Positions 32,225 through 40,552 of a stretch of 50,530 nt of DNA are shown in pieces (position 1 is the first letter of the stretch; the number at the start of each line of letters is the position of its first letter). Made by a program: the position numbers and the translations under genes. The stretch covers positions 1 to 50,530 of the forward strand of contig NZ_BNBO01000063.1 of the NCBI RefSeq assembly GCF_014655955.1, in the 5' to 3' direction. Origin of the DNA: Kitasatospora indigofera. Its GTDB lineage: Bacteria; Actinomycetota; Actinomycetes; Streptomycetales; Streptomycetaceae. Under the pieces are notes generated by a model. The model saw only the letters and a program-made list of their open reading frames with translations, was not told the origin of the DNA and did no database searches.

Positions 32225-33442
32225 TCAGCGCAGCGTGACCGGGAGGGTCTCGAAGCCGCGCAGGACGAGGCGGTCGCGCCGGGTCGGGGCGCCGGCCGGG
32301 GCCAGCCGGGGGAAGCGGTGGAGCAGTGCGGGCATCGCGACGGCCGACTCCAGCTTCGCCAGCTGCGCGCCGAGGCAGAAGTGCGCGCCGCCGCCGAAGC
32401 TGAGCGGCTGACTGTCGGTGCGGGCGGGGTCGAAGACCTCGGGGCGCTCGTAGCGGTCGGGGTCCCGGTTGGCGGCCCCGATCAGCACGAAAACCGCGCT
32501 GCCGGGCGGGGTCTCCACTCCCTCGACGGCGAGGCCGGGGGCGAGGGCGATCCGGGAGGTGAGCTGCACCGGGGAGTCGAGGCGCAGGACCTCGTCGGTG
32601 AGGCCGACCGGGGTCACCGTGCCGTCCCGCAGGCCCGCGGCCGCCTCCGGGTGCTCGAAGAGCAGCGCGAGGCCGTTGCCCAGCAGGTTGGTGGTGGTCT
32701 CGAAGCCCGCGACCAGCAGCAGCACCAGGTTGGCCAGCAGTTCCTGGCCCGAGAGCCGGCCCGCGTCGGCGGCCGCCACCTCGACCAGCGCGCTGACCAG
32801 GTCGTCCTTGGGGCGGGCCCGGCGTTCCGCGGCGAGTTCGGTGAAGTACCCGGCCAGTTCGTCGGCCGCCTCGTCGGCGGCCGTCAGCTCGGAGGGGTCG
32901 GCGATGAACTCCAGGGCGGTGGTCAGGTCGGCGGCGAGTCCGCGGAACCGGTACCGGTCGGCCTCCGGGACGCCGAGCAGTTCGCAGATCACGCCGACCG
33001 GCAGCCGGAAGGCGAAGCTGTCCATGAAGTCGACGGGGCTGCCGTCCGAGCCCTGCCCGGCCATCTCGTCCAGCAGGGCGTCGACGGCGGCGACCACGGC
33101 GGGCTCCAGCGCCGCCACCCGGCGGGCGGTGAAGACCGAGGCGATCAGCGACCGGACCCGGGCGTGGTGCGGGGCGTTGGTCTCCAGGACGGAGCGGCTG
33201 AGCAGCACCGCGGAGGAGTGCTCCAGGAACTCCGGGTCGAAGTCGGCCCGCATCCCGTGGTCGGCGACGCCGAAGGCGGGGTTGCGCAGCACCTGGTTGG
33301 CCGCCCGGTGGCCGACCGCCATGGCCATCCCGGGGCCGCAGGGCACCACCGGTCCGAGGGCGTGCGCCCGCCGGTACAGCGGGTACGGGTCGGCCCGGCC
33401 CTCCGGGCCCATCAGCTGTCCGATGATCGCTTCGCCATCCAT
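32225..33442 (-). CDS. Cytochrome P450
   Basis: A 405-residue soluble bacterial P450 (class I, needing ferredoxin). Heme-binding loop LSFGGGAHFCLGAQLAKLE with Cys356 as axial ligand, I-helix oxygen-activation motif VAGFETTTNL, K-helix E-x-x-R in TDEVLRLDSP, and the ETNAPHHARVRSLIASVFTARRV segment are all in place. The substrate is unknown; the gene is single, with no ferredoxin adjacent. GGAGGGGG ten bases ahead supports the ATG at 33442. It is the first ordinary gene to the right of the putative island and reads toward it. Confidence 0.93.
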   Translation of the reverse strand: MDGEAIIGQLMGPEGRADPYPLYRRAHALGPVVPCGPGMAMAVGHRAANQVLRNPAFGVADHGMRADFDPEFLEHSSAVLLSRSVLETNAPHHARVRSLIASVFTARRVAALEPAVVAAVDALLDEMAGQGSDGSPVDFMDSFAFRLPVGVICELLGVPEADRYRFRGLAADLTTALEFIADPSELTAADEAADELAGYFTELAAERRARPKDDLVSALVEVAAADAGRLSGQELLANLVLLLVAGFETTTNLLGNGLALLFEHPEAAAGLRDGTVTPVGLTDEVLRLDSPVQLTSRIALAPGLAVEGVETPPGSAVFVLIGAANRDPDRYERPEVFDPARTDSQPLSFGGGAHFCLGAQLAKLESAVAMPALLHRFPRLAPAGAPTRRDRLVLRGFETLPVTLR

Positions 33443-33560
33443 CTGCTTCCCCCTCCAGCGGCGTCGGTCCATCCGGTAGAACCGTGGCCGCCCGGCACGG
33501 AGTTCCCGCGCGGCCGCGGTGCTGCGCGGGCGGCGCCCGGGTGATGGGTACCCTGACGGC

Positions 33561-33926
33561 ATGGAGATCTGGATCAACCCACGCTGCGGCAAATGCCGGT
33601 CCGCGCTCACCGAGCTGGAGGCCGTCGGGGCCGAGTACACCGTGCGGCGCTATCTGGAGGACCCGCCCTCGGCCGCCGAACTGGAGCAGGTGCTGGAGCG
33701 GCTCTCGCTCGAACCGTGGGACATCACCCGCCTGGACGAGCAGGCCGCCAAGGACGCCGGGATGAAGCAGTGGACGCGCGAGCCCGGTGACCGGGCCCGC
33801 TGGATCGCGGCCCTGGCCGAGCACCCGATCCTGATCCAGCGCCCGATCATCACGGCGGACGACGGCCACGCGATCGTCGCCCGGACGCCGGAGGCCGTGA
33901 AGTCAGTCCTGCCCGCCAAGGGCTGA
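33561..33926 (+). CDS. ArsC/Spx-family thioredoxin-fold reductase
   Basis: A 121-residue ArsC-family protein. N-terminal EIWINPRCGKCRSAL has a CxxC pair (Cys9 and Cys12) where arsenate reductases carry the catalytic Cys; VRRYLEDPPSAAELEQVLERL and LAEHPILIQRPIIT with the conserved Arg-Pro-Ile follow the ArsC pattern. Whether it reduces arsenate is doubtful: no ars genes are nearby and similar single genes in Streptomyces are annotated simply as ArsC-family. ATG at 33561, divergent from the P450 gene. Confidence 0.88.
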   Translation: MEIWINPRCGKCRSALTELEAVGAEYTVRRYLEDPPSAAELEQVLERLSLEPWDITRLDEQAAKDAGMKQWTREPGDRARWIAALAEHPILIQRPIITADDGHAIVARTPEAVKSVLPAKG

Positions 33927-33983
33927 GCCGCGGGCCACCTCGGGCCCGGCTCCCGCCGTCCCGTGCGGCGGCCGGCCGCCGGG

Positions 33984-34454
33984 TCAGTCCCGCCGGACGG
34001 TCGTCACCGGCTCGCCGGGCCGCCAGGAGCGGATCACCAGGACACCCTCCTCGACCGTGGTGAGCACCGCCTGGTCGAGCTCCAGCCGGAAGGCGTGGAA
34101 CGGGCCGGGCGGCGCCGTGGGCAGCTCCGACTCGTACGCCGTCAGCTCGACCTCGTCGGTGATCTCCAGCGCGCGGCCGGCCAGCTTGGCGTCGCCGTCC
34201 GCCATCGTGGCGTCCGCCGGGTTGCTGTGCAGCGCGAAGCGCCGGTCCCGCCGGAGGTCGCGGGCCTTCACCGCGCCGTACATCGAACCGAGCGTCAGGT
34301 CCGCGCCGATGAAGCGCACCTCCGTACCGCTCACCCTGGGCGCGCCGTCCGGCCGGAGCGTCGCCAGCACGTGATGCCGGGCGGCCTCGAAGCGGGCCCG
34401 CACGGCGGGGGCCAGGTCCGGTGCCTGCTGCTCGAAATCCTGCCAGGTGGCCAT
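33984..34454 (-). CDS. Pyridoxamine 5'-phosphate oxidase-like flavin/F420-binding protein
   Basis: A 156-residue split-barrel protein of the PPOX superfamily. Features: HHVLATLRPDGAPRVSGTEVRFIG in the first strands, LTLGSMYGAVKARDLRRDRRFALHSNP (cofactor-phosphate binding Lys-x-x-x-Leu-x-x-Asp pattern), GRALEITDEVE and a C-terminal barrel strand LVIRSWRPGEPV. It may bind FMN or F420; reaction unknown. ATG at 34454. It is divergent from the DUF1697 gene with about 80 bases between starts. Confidence 0.85.
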   Translation of the reverse strand: MATWQDFEQQAPDLAPAVRARFEAARHHVLATLRPDGAPRVSGTEVRFIGADLTLGSMYGAVKARDLRRDRRFALHSNPADATMADGDAKLAGRALEITDEVELTAYESELPTAPPGPFHAFRLELDQAVLTTVEEGVLVIRSWRPGEPVTTVRRD

Positions 34455-34533
34455 GCCGCCAGTGTCGCACCGGACTCCGTCGACCGGCCGTGACGACGGG
34501 CCCGCCCGGCGCGGCCGGTGCCACACTGGCCGG

Positions 34534-35085
34534 ATGAGCGACACGACGTACATCGCGTTCCTGCGCGCCGTCAACGTGGGCGGGCGCACCGTGAAGATGG
34601 AGCGGCTGCGCGAGCTGTTCACCGAGCTGGGGCTGGGCGAGGTCCGTAGCTACATCCAGAGCGGGAACGTCTTCTTCCGCACCGGGGAGAGCGACCGGGC
34701 GGCGCTGACCCGGCGGATCGAGCAGCACCTGGAGGCCTCCCTCGGCTACCCCGTGCCAACCATGCTGCGCACCGTGGAGGAGGTCGCGGACCTGCTCGAC
34801 GCCGAGCCGTTCGCCGGTCACGAGGCCGGGCCGGACACCCGGCTGGTGGTGGTGTTCCTCTCCGAGCCGCTGCCCGAGGGCTACGAGCTGCCGCAGCGGT
34901 CCGCCAAGGGCGACTACGAGATCGTCGGCGCCGACCCGGGCGCGGCGTACGTGGTGATGCACCTCCAGGGCGGCCGGATGAACACCAACCCGGGGGCGGT
35001 CTTCGGCAAGTCGTACGCCGGTCAGGGCACCGGCCGGTTCCTGCACACCCTGCACAAGATCCTGGCCGCGGCCCGCAAGGCCTGA
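34534..35085 (+). CDS. DUF1697 protein
   Basis: A 183-residue protein of the DUF1697 family. Opening TYIAFLRAVNVGGRTVKMERLRELFTELG and SYIQSGNVFF are the family signature, followed by LGYPVPTMLRT and, toward the end, MNTNPGAVFGKSYAGQGTGRFLHTLHKI. The family is widespread, structurally known but functionally undefined. ATG at 34534 with CGGATG context and no strong Shine-Dalgarno. Confidence 0.9.
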   Translation: MSDTTYIAFLRAVNVGGRTVKMERLRELFTELGLGEVRSYIQSGNVFFRTGESDRAALTRRIEQHLEASLGYPVPTMLRTVEEVADLLDAEPFAGHEAGPDTRLVVVFLSEPLPEGYELPQRSAKGDYEIVGADPGAAYVVMHLQGGRMNTNPGAVFGKSYAGQGTGRFLHTLHKILAAARKA

Positions 35086-35097
35086 CGGCGGGGGCGG

Positions 35098-35203
35098 GCC
35101 GGGACGGCGGGGCGCGACGGGACAGCCGGGCGGGACGGGGCAGCGGGACAGCGGGGCGCGACGGGACGGGACCGGAACGGGACGCTCAGGACGGGAACGG
35201 ACG
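35098..35203. repeat. GGGAC-rich low-complexity stretch
   Basis: GGGAC or a close variant recurs about a dozen times between 35098 and 35203, including an exact duplicated block GGGGCGCGACGGGAC. It lies between the DUF1697 and FHA genes. G-run density suggests quadruplex potential. No gene. Confidence 0.75.
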
Positions 35204-35266
35204 GTGGCCCGCCGCCGGGCCGCCGGCTTCTGGACAGTGCGGTCCGGGCGGCCCGACAATCAGCCC

Positions 35267-35812
35267 ATGAGCACTCCTGATTTCCGGACCCGGGTGGAAC
35301 GCCCGTCCGAGGCCGAGCGGGAGCTGGCGCTCGAAGTGCTGCGCGAGGGCGCCGGGAGCGGCCGCCTGTCGCACCACACCTTCATGACCCGGATGGAGAT
35401 CGTCCTCCAGGCCCGCAGCCGGGCCGAGCTGGACGCCGTGCTGGACGACCTGCCGGGCAGCCGGCCGGTGTCCCGCCTGCTGCTGCGGACGGTGGGCCGG
35501 TTCTCGGCCTTCGGGGTCGGCCTGCGGGACGCCTGGCGCCGGGAGCGGCTGCCGGGGCTGCAACTGCCGGAGGCAGGCAGCGGGCTGCTGACCATCGGCC
35601 GGCTCCCGGGATCGGGCCTGCGGCTCAGCGACTCCTCGGTCTCGCGCGCCCATGCCGAACTGCGGCGCGAGGGCGGCGGCTGGGTCCTCTACGACCTGGG
35701 GTCGACCAACGGGACGCATGTGAACGGGCGGCGGGTGGCCGGCGCGGTCCGGGTCCGGCCCGGCGACCAGGTGCGTTTCGGGGACCTGGAGTTCCGGCTG
35801 GCCGCCGGCTGA
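35267..35812 (+). CDS. DUF1707 and FHA domain protein
   Basis: A 181-residue two-domain protein. Residues ~10-65 form a DUF1707 domain (RPSEAERELALEVLREGAGSGRLSHHTFMTRMEIVLQARSRAELDAVL split by position, with the typical ERE and LDDLP end). Residues ~100-181 form a forkhead-associated phosphothreonine-binding domain: LLTIGRLPGSGLRLSDSSVSRAHAELRR with the Arg and Ser-Arg-x-His core, and LYDLGSTNGTHVNG. It likely recognises a target of a Ser/Thr kinase, none of which is adjacent. ATG at 35267. Confidence 0.9.
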   Translation: MSTPDFRTRVERPSEAERELALEVLREGAGSGRLSHHTFMTRMEIVLQARSRAELDAVLDDLPGSRPVSRLLLRTVGRFSAFGVGLRDAWRRERLPGLQLPEAGSGLLTIGRLPGSGLRLSDSSVSRAHAELRREGGGWVLYDLGSTNGTHVNGRRVAGAVRVRPGDQVRFGDLEFRLAAG

Positions 35813-35854
35813 GCCGCGGGCCCGGTGCAGGACCGGCCGGCCGCAGCCCGCCCC

Positions 35855-36817
35855 TCAGTGCGGGAACTGGCGCGGCGGGCGCTGCGCCGGCAGGCCGTCC
35901 CTGAACTCCTCGATCACCGTGCTGATCTGACGGGTCAGCACGGTCTTCTCCAGCTGCTCCAGGTAGAGGTTCCGGGCCGCCAGGGCCTCGACGGTGACGC
36001 CGAAGTAGAGCGTCATCAGCGGGTTGACGAAGAGCGCGCCGTGCCGGGTCCGCTCGGTGAAGCGGACGTCGCCGAACTCACCGCGCAGGGCGGCGGCGAC
36101 CGAGCCGTGGACGATGCTCGGGTGCTCGGGGAAGGCCGCCCTGGCGTGCTCGACGGCGTCCAGGTAGAGGGCTCCGGCGCGGCTCCCCCGGGGCAGCGAG
36201 AACGCGCCGAGGTAGCCGCCCGCGCGGTCCAGGGCGGCCAGGTTCTCCAGCACCAGCGAGTGGTTGACGCCGTGGTAGGCGTCGACCCCGAAGCCCAGGC
36301 AGGCGACCAGGCGCTCGGGGACCTCGGACAGGCCGGCCACCGCGCCGAGGCTCGCCATGTCCTCCTCGGGGGTGCCGAGGCCGGCCTCGTCGCCGCGCAT
36401 CAGGATGTCCGTACCACCGTCGACCAGCAGGATCGCGTCGATCCCCAGCTCCGCGACCAGGGCGCGGTAGGCCGCCCGCAACGGCCGGACGCCGACCGAG
36501 GCGAAGGCCCACACGGTGTCCGGCATGCGGTGCAGGCGCAGCCAGCGGGCCAGCGTCCGCTCGGGGAAGTACCCCTCGGCGGAGCGGGTTCCGGGCCCGA
36601 TCCGGGCGACGTCGGGGGCGAGCCAGATGTCCGCGTCCAGGCCGTACAGGTGGCTGAAGGACAGGTTGGCGAGGTGCACCTCCTTTCCGGCCTGGCGGAG
36701 TGCGAGGGCCAGGGGCAGGCCCGCGTAGACGTCGAACCCGCCGCCGGCTCCGGCGATCAGGATCCGGTCGGCGGCCAGCAGGCGGGTGAGCAGCTCGGGC
36801 TCGAAGAGGGAGGTCAC
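35855..36817 (-). CDS. DUF1152 protein
   Basis: A 320-residue protein of the DUF1152 family. The glycine-rich LIAGAGGGFDVYAGLPLALALRQAGKEV near the N-terminus, LLVDGGTDILMRGDEAGLGTPEEDMAS in the middle, and ACLGFGVDAYHGVNHSLVLENLAAL are family motifs. The early AGGGFD loop suggests nucleotide or sugar-phosphate binding, but no reaction is established. GTG at 36817 is used; AGGG just ahead on the minus strand gives modest support. Divergent from the DUF6891 gene. Confidence 0.87.
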   Translation of the reverse strand: MTSLFEPELLTRLLAADRILIAGAGGGFDVYAGLPLALALRQAGKEVHLANLSFSHLYGLDADIWLAPDVARIGPGTRSAEGYFPERTLARWLRLHRMPDTVWAFASVGVRPLRAAYRALVAELGIDAILLVDGGTDILMRGDEAGLGTPEEDMASLGAVAGLSEVPERLVACLGFGVDAYHGVNHSLVLENLAALDRAGGYLGAFSLPRGSRAGALYLDAVEHARAAFPEHPSIVHGSVAAALRGEFGDVRFTERTRHGALFVNPLMTLYFGVTVEALAARNLYLEQLEKTVLTRQISTVIEEFRDGLPAQRPPRQFPH

Positions 36818-36888
36818 CGGCCGGACGATAGCAACGCAGCTGCCACCCGGGCGGCGGGTTTGTCCTAGGCGGGTGCGAGGATTCGCGC

Positions 36889-37461
36889 ATGACCCAGGAA
36901 TCCGCCCTCGCCCCCGACGTACTGCACGATGCCCAGGAGCGCGCCCGGGAGCTGATCCGCGGGGGGTTCCAGGAGCCGGACGAGATAGTCGAGTCCCTGG
37001 TGGACTTCCTGGACGACCAGGGGCTGACGGAGGAGCAGGCCGAGCAGATCGTCGTCCCGCTGTGGGAGGAGCGGCTGGCCGAGCAGGCCGGCTGGCCCGA
37101 GGTGACGGACGTCGACCGGCTGGTGGAGGCCTTCGACTCGCTGGAGGCGGACGGCATCGTCGCCGCGATGGACTTCACCTGCTGCAGCAGCTGCGGCTAC
37201 GCCGAGATCGGCGGGGAGGCGGACGAGGACTCCCGGGGCTTCGTCTTCTTCCACGAGCAGGACACCGAACGGGCCGTCGCGGGTGGTGGCCTGACGCTGC
37301 GCTACGGCGGGTTCCGGCACTCGGAGGAGGAGACCGCGGAGGTCGGCCGTGACGTGGTCGCCGCGCTGGCCGAGGCCGGGCTGAACGCGCGCTGGACGGG
37401 CTCGCCGGACGAGGCCATCACCGTCACCCCGCTGAACTGGCTGCACCGGCTGCCGGAGTAG
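36889..37461 (+). CDS. DUF6891-like conserved hypothetical protein
   Basis: A 190-residue acidic soluble protein. The N-terminal half is helical and Glu-rich (QERARELIRGGFQEPDEIVESLVDF); a CC-x-x-C motif follows (DFTCCSSCGYAEIGGEA), then FVFFHEQDTERAVAGGGLTLRYGGF and a C-terminal WLHRLPE. This pattern fits the DUF6891 family as I remember it. The three close cysteines could bind metal. No function known. ATG at 36889. Confidence 0.78.
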   Translation: MTQESALAPDVLHDAQERARELIRGGFQEPDEIVESLVDFLDDQGLTEEQAEQIVVPLWEERLAEQAGWPEVTDVDRLVEAFDSLEADGIVAAMDFTCCSSCGYAEIGGEADEDSRGFVFFHEQDTERAVAGGGLTLRYGGFRHSEEETAEVGRDVVAALAEAGLNARWTGSPDEAITVTPLNWLHRLPE

Positions 37462-37515
37462 GGCCGGGGAGACCGGGACCGGGGGACGTACGAACGACGG
37501 GGAAGGACGGGCCAG

Positions 37516-38004
37516 GTGGAGCTGGTACGGCTGAGGGCCGATCACGCGCAGGCCCTGCTGGCCTTCGAACGGGAGAACCGGGAGTACTTCGCGCGCACCG
37601 TGCCGGACCGCACGGACGCGTACTTCGCCGGCTTCGACGCCCGCCACCGGGCCCTGCTCGCCGAGCAGGAGGCCGGGGTGTGCCACTTCCACGTCGTCCT
37701 GGACGAGCGGGGGAGCCTGGTGGGCCGGGTCAACCTGGTGGACGTCGAGGACGGGACGGCCGACCTCGGCTACCGGATCGGCGAGCGCTCCGCCGGCCGG
37801 GGCCTGGCCACGGCCGTGGTCGCGGACATCTGCCGGCTGGCCGCCACGGAGTACGGGCTCCACGCCCTCACCGCGGCCACCACCCTGGACAACCCGGCGT
37901 CCCGGCGGGTGCTCGAACGCAACGGGTTCGCGCCGGTGGGCGATGTCAGCCTCGGCGGACGGCCCGGCCTGCGGTTCCGGCGCGGGCTGCCCGCCACGGG
38001 CTGA
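37516..38004 (+). CDS. GNAT acetyltransferase, RimJ/RimL-like
   Basis: A 162-residue acetyltransferase. VELVRLRADHAQALLAFERENREYF at the start, NLVDVEDGTADLGYRIGERSAGRGLATAVVADI as motif A (with the GRGLAT loop), and TTLDNPASRRVLERNGFAPVG as motif B are typical of the RimJ/RimL subgroup that acetylates protein N-termini or small amines. Substrate unknown. GTG at 37516. It follows the DUF6891 gene by 54 bases and may be co-transcribed. Confidence 0.88.
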   Translation: MELVRLRADHAQALLAFERENREYFARTVPDRTDAYFAGFDARHRALLAEQEAGVCHFHVVLDERGSLVGRVNLVDVEDGTADLGYRIGERSAGRGLATAVVADICRLAATEYGLHALTAATTLDNPASRRVLERNGFAPVGDVSLGGRPGLRFRRGLPATG

Positions 38005-38109
38005 CGCGGCACGACCCGCGCCGCCCGTCAGGACCAGGCCGTACCGCGCAGCACCCGGTCGGCGGGACGGGCCGGCGGCACAGGCCAGCGGGGCCGAACG
38101 GCCGGGCGG

Positions 38110-38760
38110 TCAGGCCGGCGGGGCCGGCAACAGGACGGCCTCGATGCCCGCCAGCAGGATCGCCAGCCCGCGCTCGAAGCGCTGCTCGTAGTCGGTGAAC
38201 AGGCCCGCGCTCGCGGCCGCCGCGAGCGGCCGGTCGGCGCCGATCCGCCCGGCCCGCTGCTCGGGGTCGTACTCAGGCGCCAGGCCCTCCCCCGGCAGCG
38301 GGGCCACGGCCTGCTCCTCGATCACGAATCCGATCGTGTACGCGTACGCGGTGAAGAAGGCCTGGACGGCGTCGGGGAGCGCGAATCCCTCCTCGGTGAA
38401 GGCCGCCAGCAGGGCGTTCTGGCCCCCGCTGTGGCCCAGGTCGGTCAGCCGGGTGCCGCTGAAGACCTTGGCCCCGTCCCGGTAGCCGAGCAGGCTCGTG
38501 CGCAGGGTGCGGCAGGTCGCGGTGAGCGCCGTCCGCCAGCCGTCCGGGACGCTCCCGCCGCCGGCGCCCATCCGGCGCAGCATCTCGGTGGCCATCTCGT
38601 CGAGCAGGGCCTGCTTGTTGGCGAAGTGCCAGTACAACGCCGGTGCCTTGACGTCGAGTTCGGTGGCGATCCGGCGCAGGGTGAGGCCGTCGAGGCCGGT
38701 CTCGTTGAGCAGTCGCAGGGCGGTGTCGACCACCTGCGCCCGGTCCAGTTTCTGTGCCAC
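38110..38760 (-). CDS. TetR family transcriptional repressor
   Basis: A 216-residue regulator. N-terminal HTH: LDRAQVVDTALRLLNETGLDGLTLRRIATELDVKAPALYWHFANKQALLDEMAT, with the TetR class-type C-terminal domain (TetR_C) after it. Start GTG at 38760 (VAQKLDRAQ). It is divergent from an FAD monooxygenase gene. The 101-base region between them carries two inverted repeats fitting a TetR operator, so the protein most likely represses both genes and is released by a small aromatic or antibiotic ligand, as TetR represses tetA (inference). Confidence 0.92.
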   Translation of the reverse strand: MAQKLDRAQVVDTALRLLNETGLDGLTLRRIATELDVKAPALYWHFANKQALLDEMATEMLRRMGAGGGSVPDGWRTALTATCRTLRTSLLGYRDGAKVFSGTRLTDLGHSGGQNALLAAFTEEGFALPDAVQAFFTAYAYTIGFVIEEQAVAPLPGEGLAPEYDPEQRAGRIGADRPLAAAASAGLFTDYEQRFERGLAILLAGIEAVLLPAPPA

Positions 38761-38792
38761 GCCCGTCCTTCGTCCGCCTTCGCCGGTCCCCC

Positions 38793-38798
38793 TTGACA
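38793..38798 (+). promoter_or_regulatory. -35 element (TTGACA) of the monooxygenase promoter
   Basis: A perfect TTGACA. The -10 about 17 bases on (around 38816) is poor (CCATCC/CATCCT). The first operator occupies the spacer, the normal place for repression. Confidence 0.5.
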
Positions 38799-38799
38799 A

Positions 38800-38814
38800 T
38801 TTAACACCGTTAAG
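38800..38814. promoter_or_regulatory. TetR operator copy 1
   Basis: TTTAAC-ACC-GTTAAG: inverted arms of five or six bases around a three-base spacer, located between the -35 and -10 of the divergent monooxygenase promoter. One outer base differs from copy 2. Confidence 0.75.
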
Positions 38815-38837
38815 TCCATCCTCGGGAGCGCCAGCAA

Positions 38838-38852
38838 CTTAACAGCGTTAAG
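38838..38852. promoter_or_regulatory. TetR operator copy 2
   Basis: CTTAAC-AGC-GTTAAG: perfect six-base arms and three-base spacer, 38 bases centre to centre from copy 1. It overlaps the AAGGAG ribosome site (38850-38855) of the monooxygenase gene. Confidence 0.78.
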
Positions 38853-38861
38853 GAGAAGCTC

Positions 38862-40436
38862 GTGGACGAGAACGTGGACGGGTACATGGACGCGAACGTA
38901 GGCGGGAGCGTGGACGCGAAGGGGGATGCGGACAAGGCCGTGGCCGCCGCTGCCGTGGCCGCTGCCGGGCCCGGGCCGGAGACCGCCGAGGTCCTGATCG
39001 TCGGCGCCGGACCGACCGGCCTCACCCTGGCCTGCGACCTGGCCCGGCACGGCGTCCGGGCCCTGCTGGTCGAGCGGGCCGGCACCCTGTTCCCCGGGTC
39101 GCGCGGCAAGGGGCTCCAGCCCCGCACCCAGGAGGTCTTCGAGGACCTCGGCGTGCTCGACCGGATCCACGCGGCCGGCGCCCCGTACCCGCTGATGATG
39201 GCCTGGGAGAACGGCGAGCGGCTCGGCACCTGGGACCTCGTCGAGCGCGGCACGCCCGGCCCCGCCACCCCGTACGCCGACGTGTGGATGATCCCGCAGT
39301 GGCGCACCCAGGAGATCCTGTACGAGCGGCTGCTGGAGCTGGGCGGCCAGGTCCTCTTCGGCACCGCCCTGACCGGCCTGGAACAGCACCCCGACCGGGT
39401 CGAGGCCGTGCTGGCCACGGCCGGCGGCGGCACCCGGACGGTCACCGCCGGCTACCTGGTCGGCGCCGACGGCGGGCGCGGCGCCGTCCGCCGGACGCTC
39501 GGCGTCGCCATGCACGGCGAGGTGGTCGACCCCCGGCCGGCACTGGTCGCCGACCTCCGGGTCGAGGGACTGGACCGCGACAACTGGCACGTCTGGCCGA
39601 AGGCGCCCGGCGGCGCGCTGCTGCTCTGCCCGATGCCGGGCACCGAGGAGTTCCAGCTGTTCGCCCAGGTGGGGAGCGGGGCGCCGGACACCTCGGCCGA
39701 CGGGGTGCGCGCACTGGTCGCGGCCGGCAGCCACCTGCCCGCGAGCGCCGTCACCGAAGTCCGCTGGGCCTCGGACTTCCGTCCCCGGGCCGCCGTCGCC
39801 GAGCGGTTCCGCGAGGGCCGGGTCTTCCTGGCGGGCGACGCCGCCCACATCCACTCCCCCGCCGGCGGCCAGGGCCTGAACACCAGCGTGCAGGACGCGT
39901 ACAACCTGGGCTGGAAGCTCGGCCGGGTGCTGCGCGCGGGCGCCCCCGAGTCGCTGCTCGACAGCTACCAGGAGGAGCGGTACCCCGTCGCGGCCGCGGT
40001 GATCGGCCTGAGCACCGGGCTGCACCGGGCGGAGCGCGACGGCTCCGACGACCGGCGGGCGCGCCGGGGCAAGGACACCGACCAGCTTTCCGTCGGCTAC
40101 CGGGGCGGCCCGCTCACCGCCGAGCAGCGGCAGGGGCTGGACGAGGAGGCCCTGCAGGCGGGCGACCGCGCTCCCGACTCCCCGTACCGGGCGGCCGACG
40201 GGACGGCGCGGCGGCTGTTCGAGCTGTACCGGGGGACGCATCTGACGGTGCTCGCCGTCGACTGCGACCTGCCCGGCCTGCCGGCCGGCGTCCGGGGCCT
40301 GCGGTTGGACGGCGGGCACGCCGCGGACGCGTACGGGCCGGGGCTGTTCGTGATCCGCCCGGACGGGTACGTCGGGCTGGCCACCCACGACCCGGCGGCC
40401 CTGCCCGGCTACCTGGCGGCGCTCGGCGCCCGCTGA
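38862..40436 (+). CDS. FAD-dependent aromatic monooxygenase (PHBH-type)
   Basis: A 524-residue class A flavoprotein hydroxylase. GxGxxG motif LIVGAGPTGLTLACDLARHGV (residues ~45-65), the DG motif YLVGADGGRGAVRRTLG and the second FAD motif VFLAGDAAHIHSPAGGQGLNTSVQDAYNLGWKL are complete, followed by a thioredoxin-like C-terminal domain ending in HDPAALPGYLAALG. Relatives hydroxylate phenols, polyketides or rifamycin/tetracycline-type drugs. Residues 1-40 are an Asp/Ala-rich leader (MDENVDGYMDANVGGS) and an internal start is possible, but AAGGAG fits the GTG at 38862. Controlled by the divergent TetR gene. Confidence 0.9.
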   Translation: MDENVDGYMDANVGGSVDAKGDADKAVAAAAVAAAGPGPETAEVLIVGAGPTGLTLACDLARHGVRALLVERAGTLFPGSRGKGLQPRTQEVFEDLGVLDRIHAAGAPYPLMMAWENGERLGTWDLVERGTPGPATPYADVWMIPQWRTQEILYERLLELGGQVLFGTALTGLEQHPDRVEAVLATAGGGTRTVTAGYLVGADGGRGAVRRTLGVAMHGEVVDPRPALVADLRVEGLDRDNWHVWPKAPGGALLLCPMPGTEEFQLFAQVGSGAPDTSADGVRALVAAGSHLPASAVTEVRWASDFRPRAAVAERFREGRVFLAGDAAHIHSPAGGQGLNTSVQDAYNLGWKLGRVLRAGAPESLLDSYQEERYPVAAAVIGLSTGLHRAERDGSDDRRARRGKDTDQLSVGYRGGPLTAEQRQGLDEEALQAGDRAPDSPYRAADGTARRLFELYRGTHLTVLAVDCDLPGLPAGVRGLRLDGGHAADAYGPGLFVIRPDGYVGLATHDPAALPGYLAALGAR

Positions 40437-40552
40437 CCGCGCGGGGGCGGCCTCCGGCGGCGGGCGGGGCAGCCACGTACGGACGGGACCTGGGCGGCGG
40501 GGCCGGGCGGGGAATCCACGGGACGGCGGGACCGGGAAGTCCGGCCGGGCCG

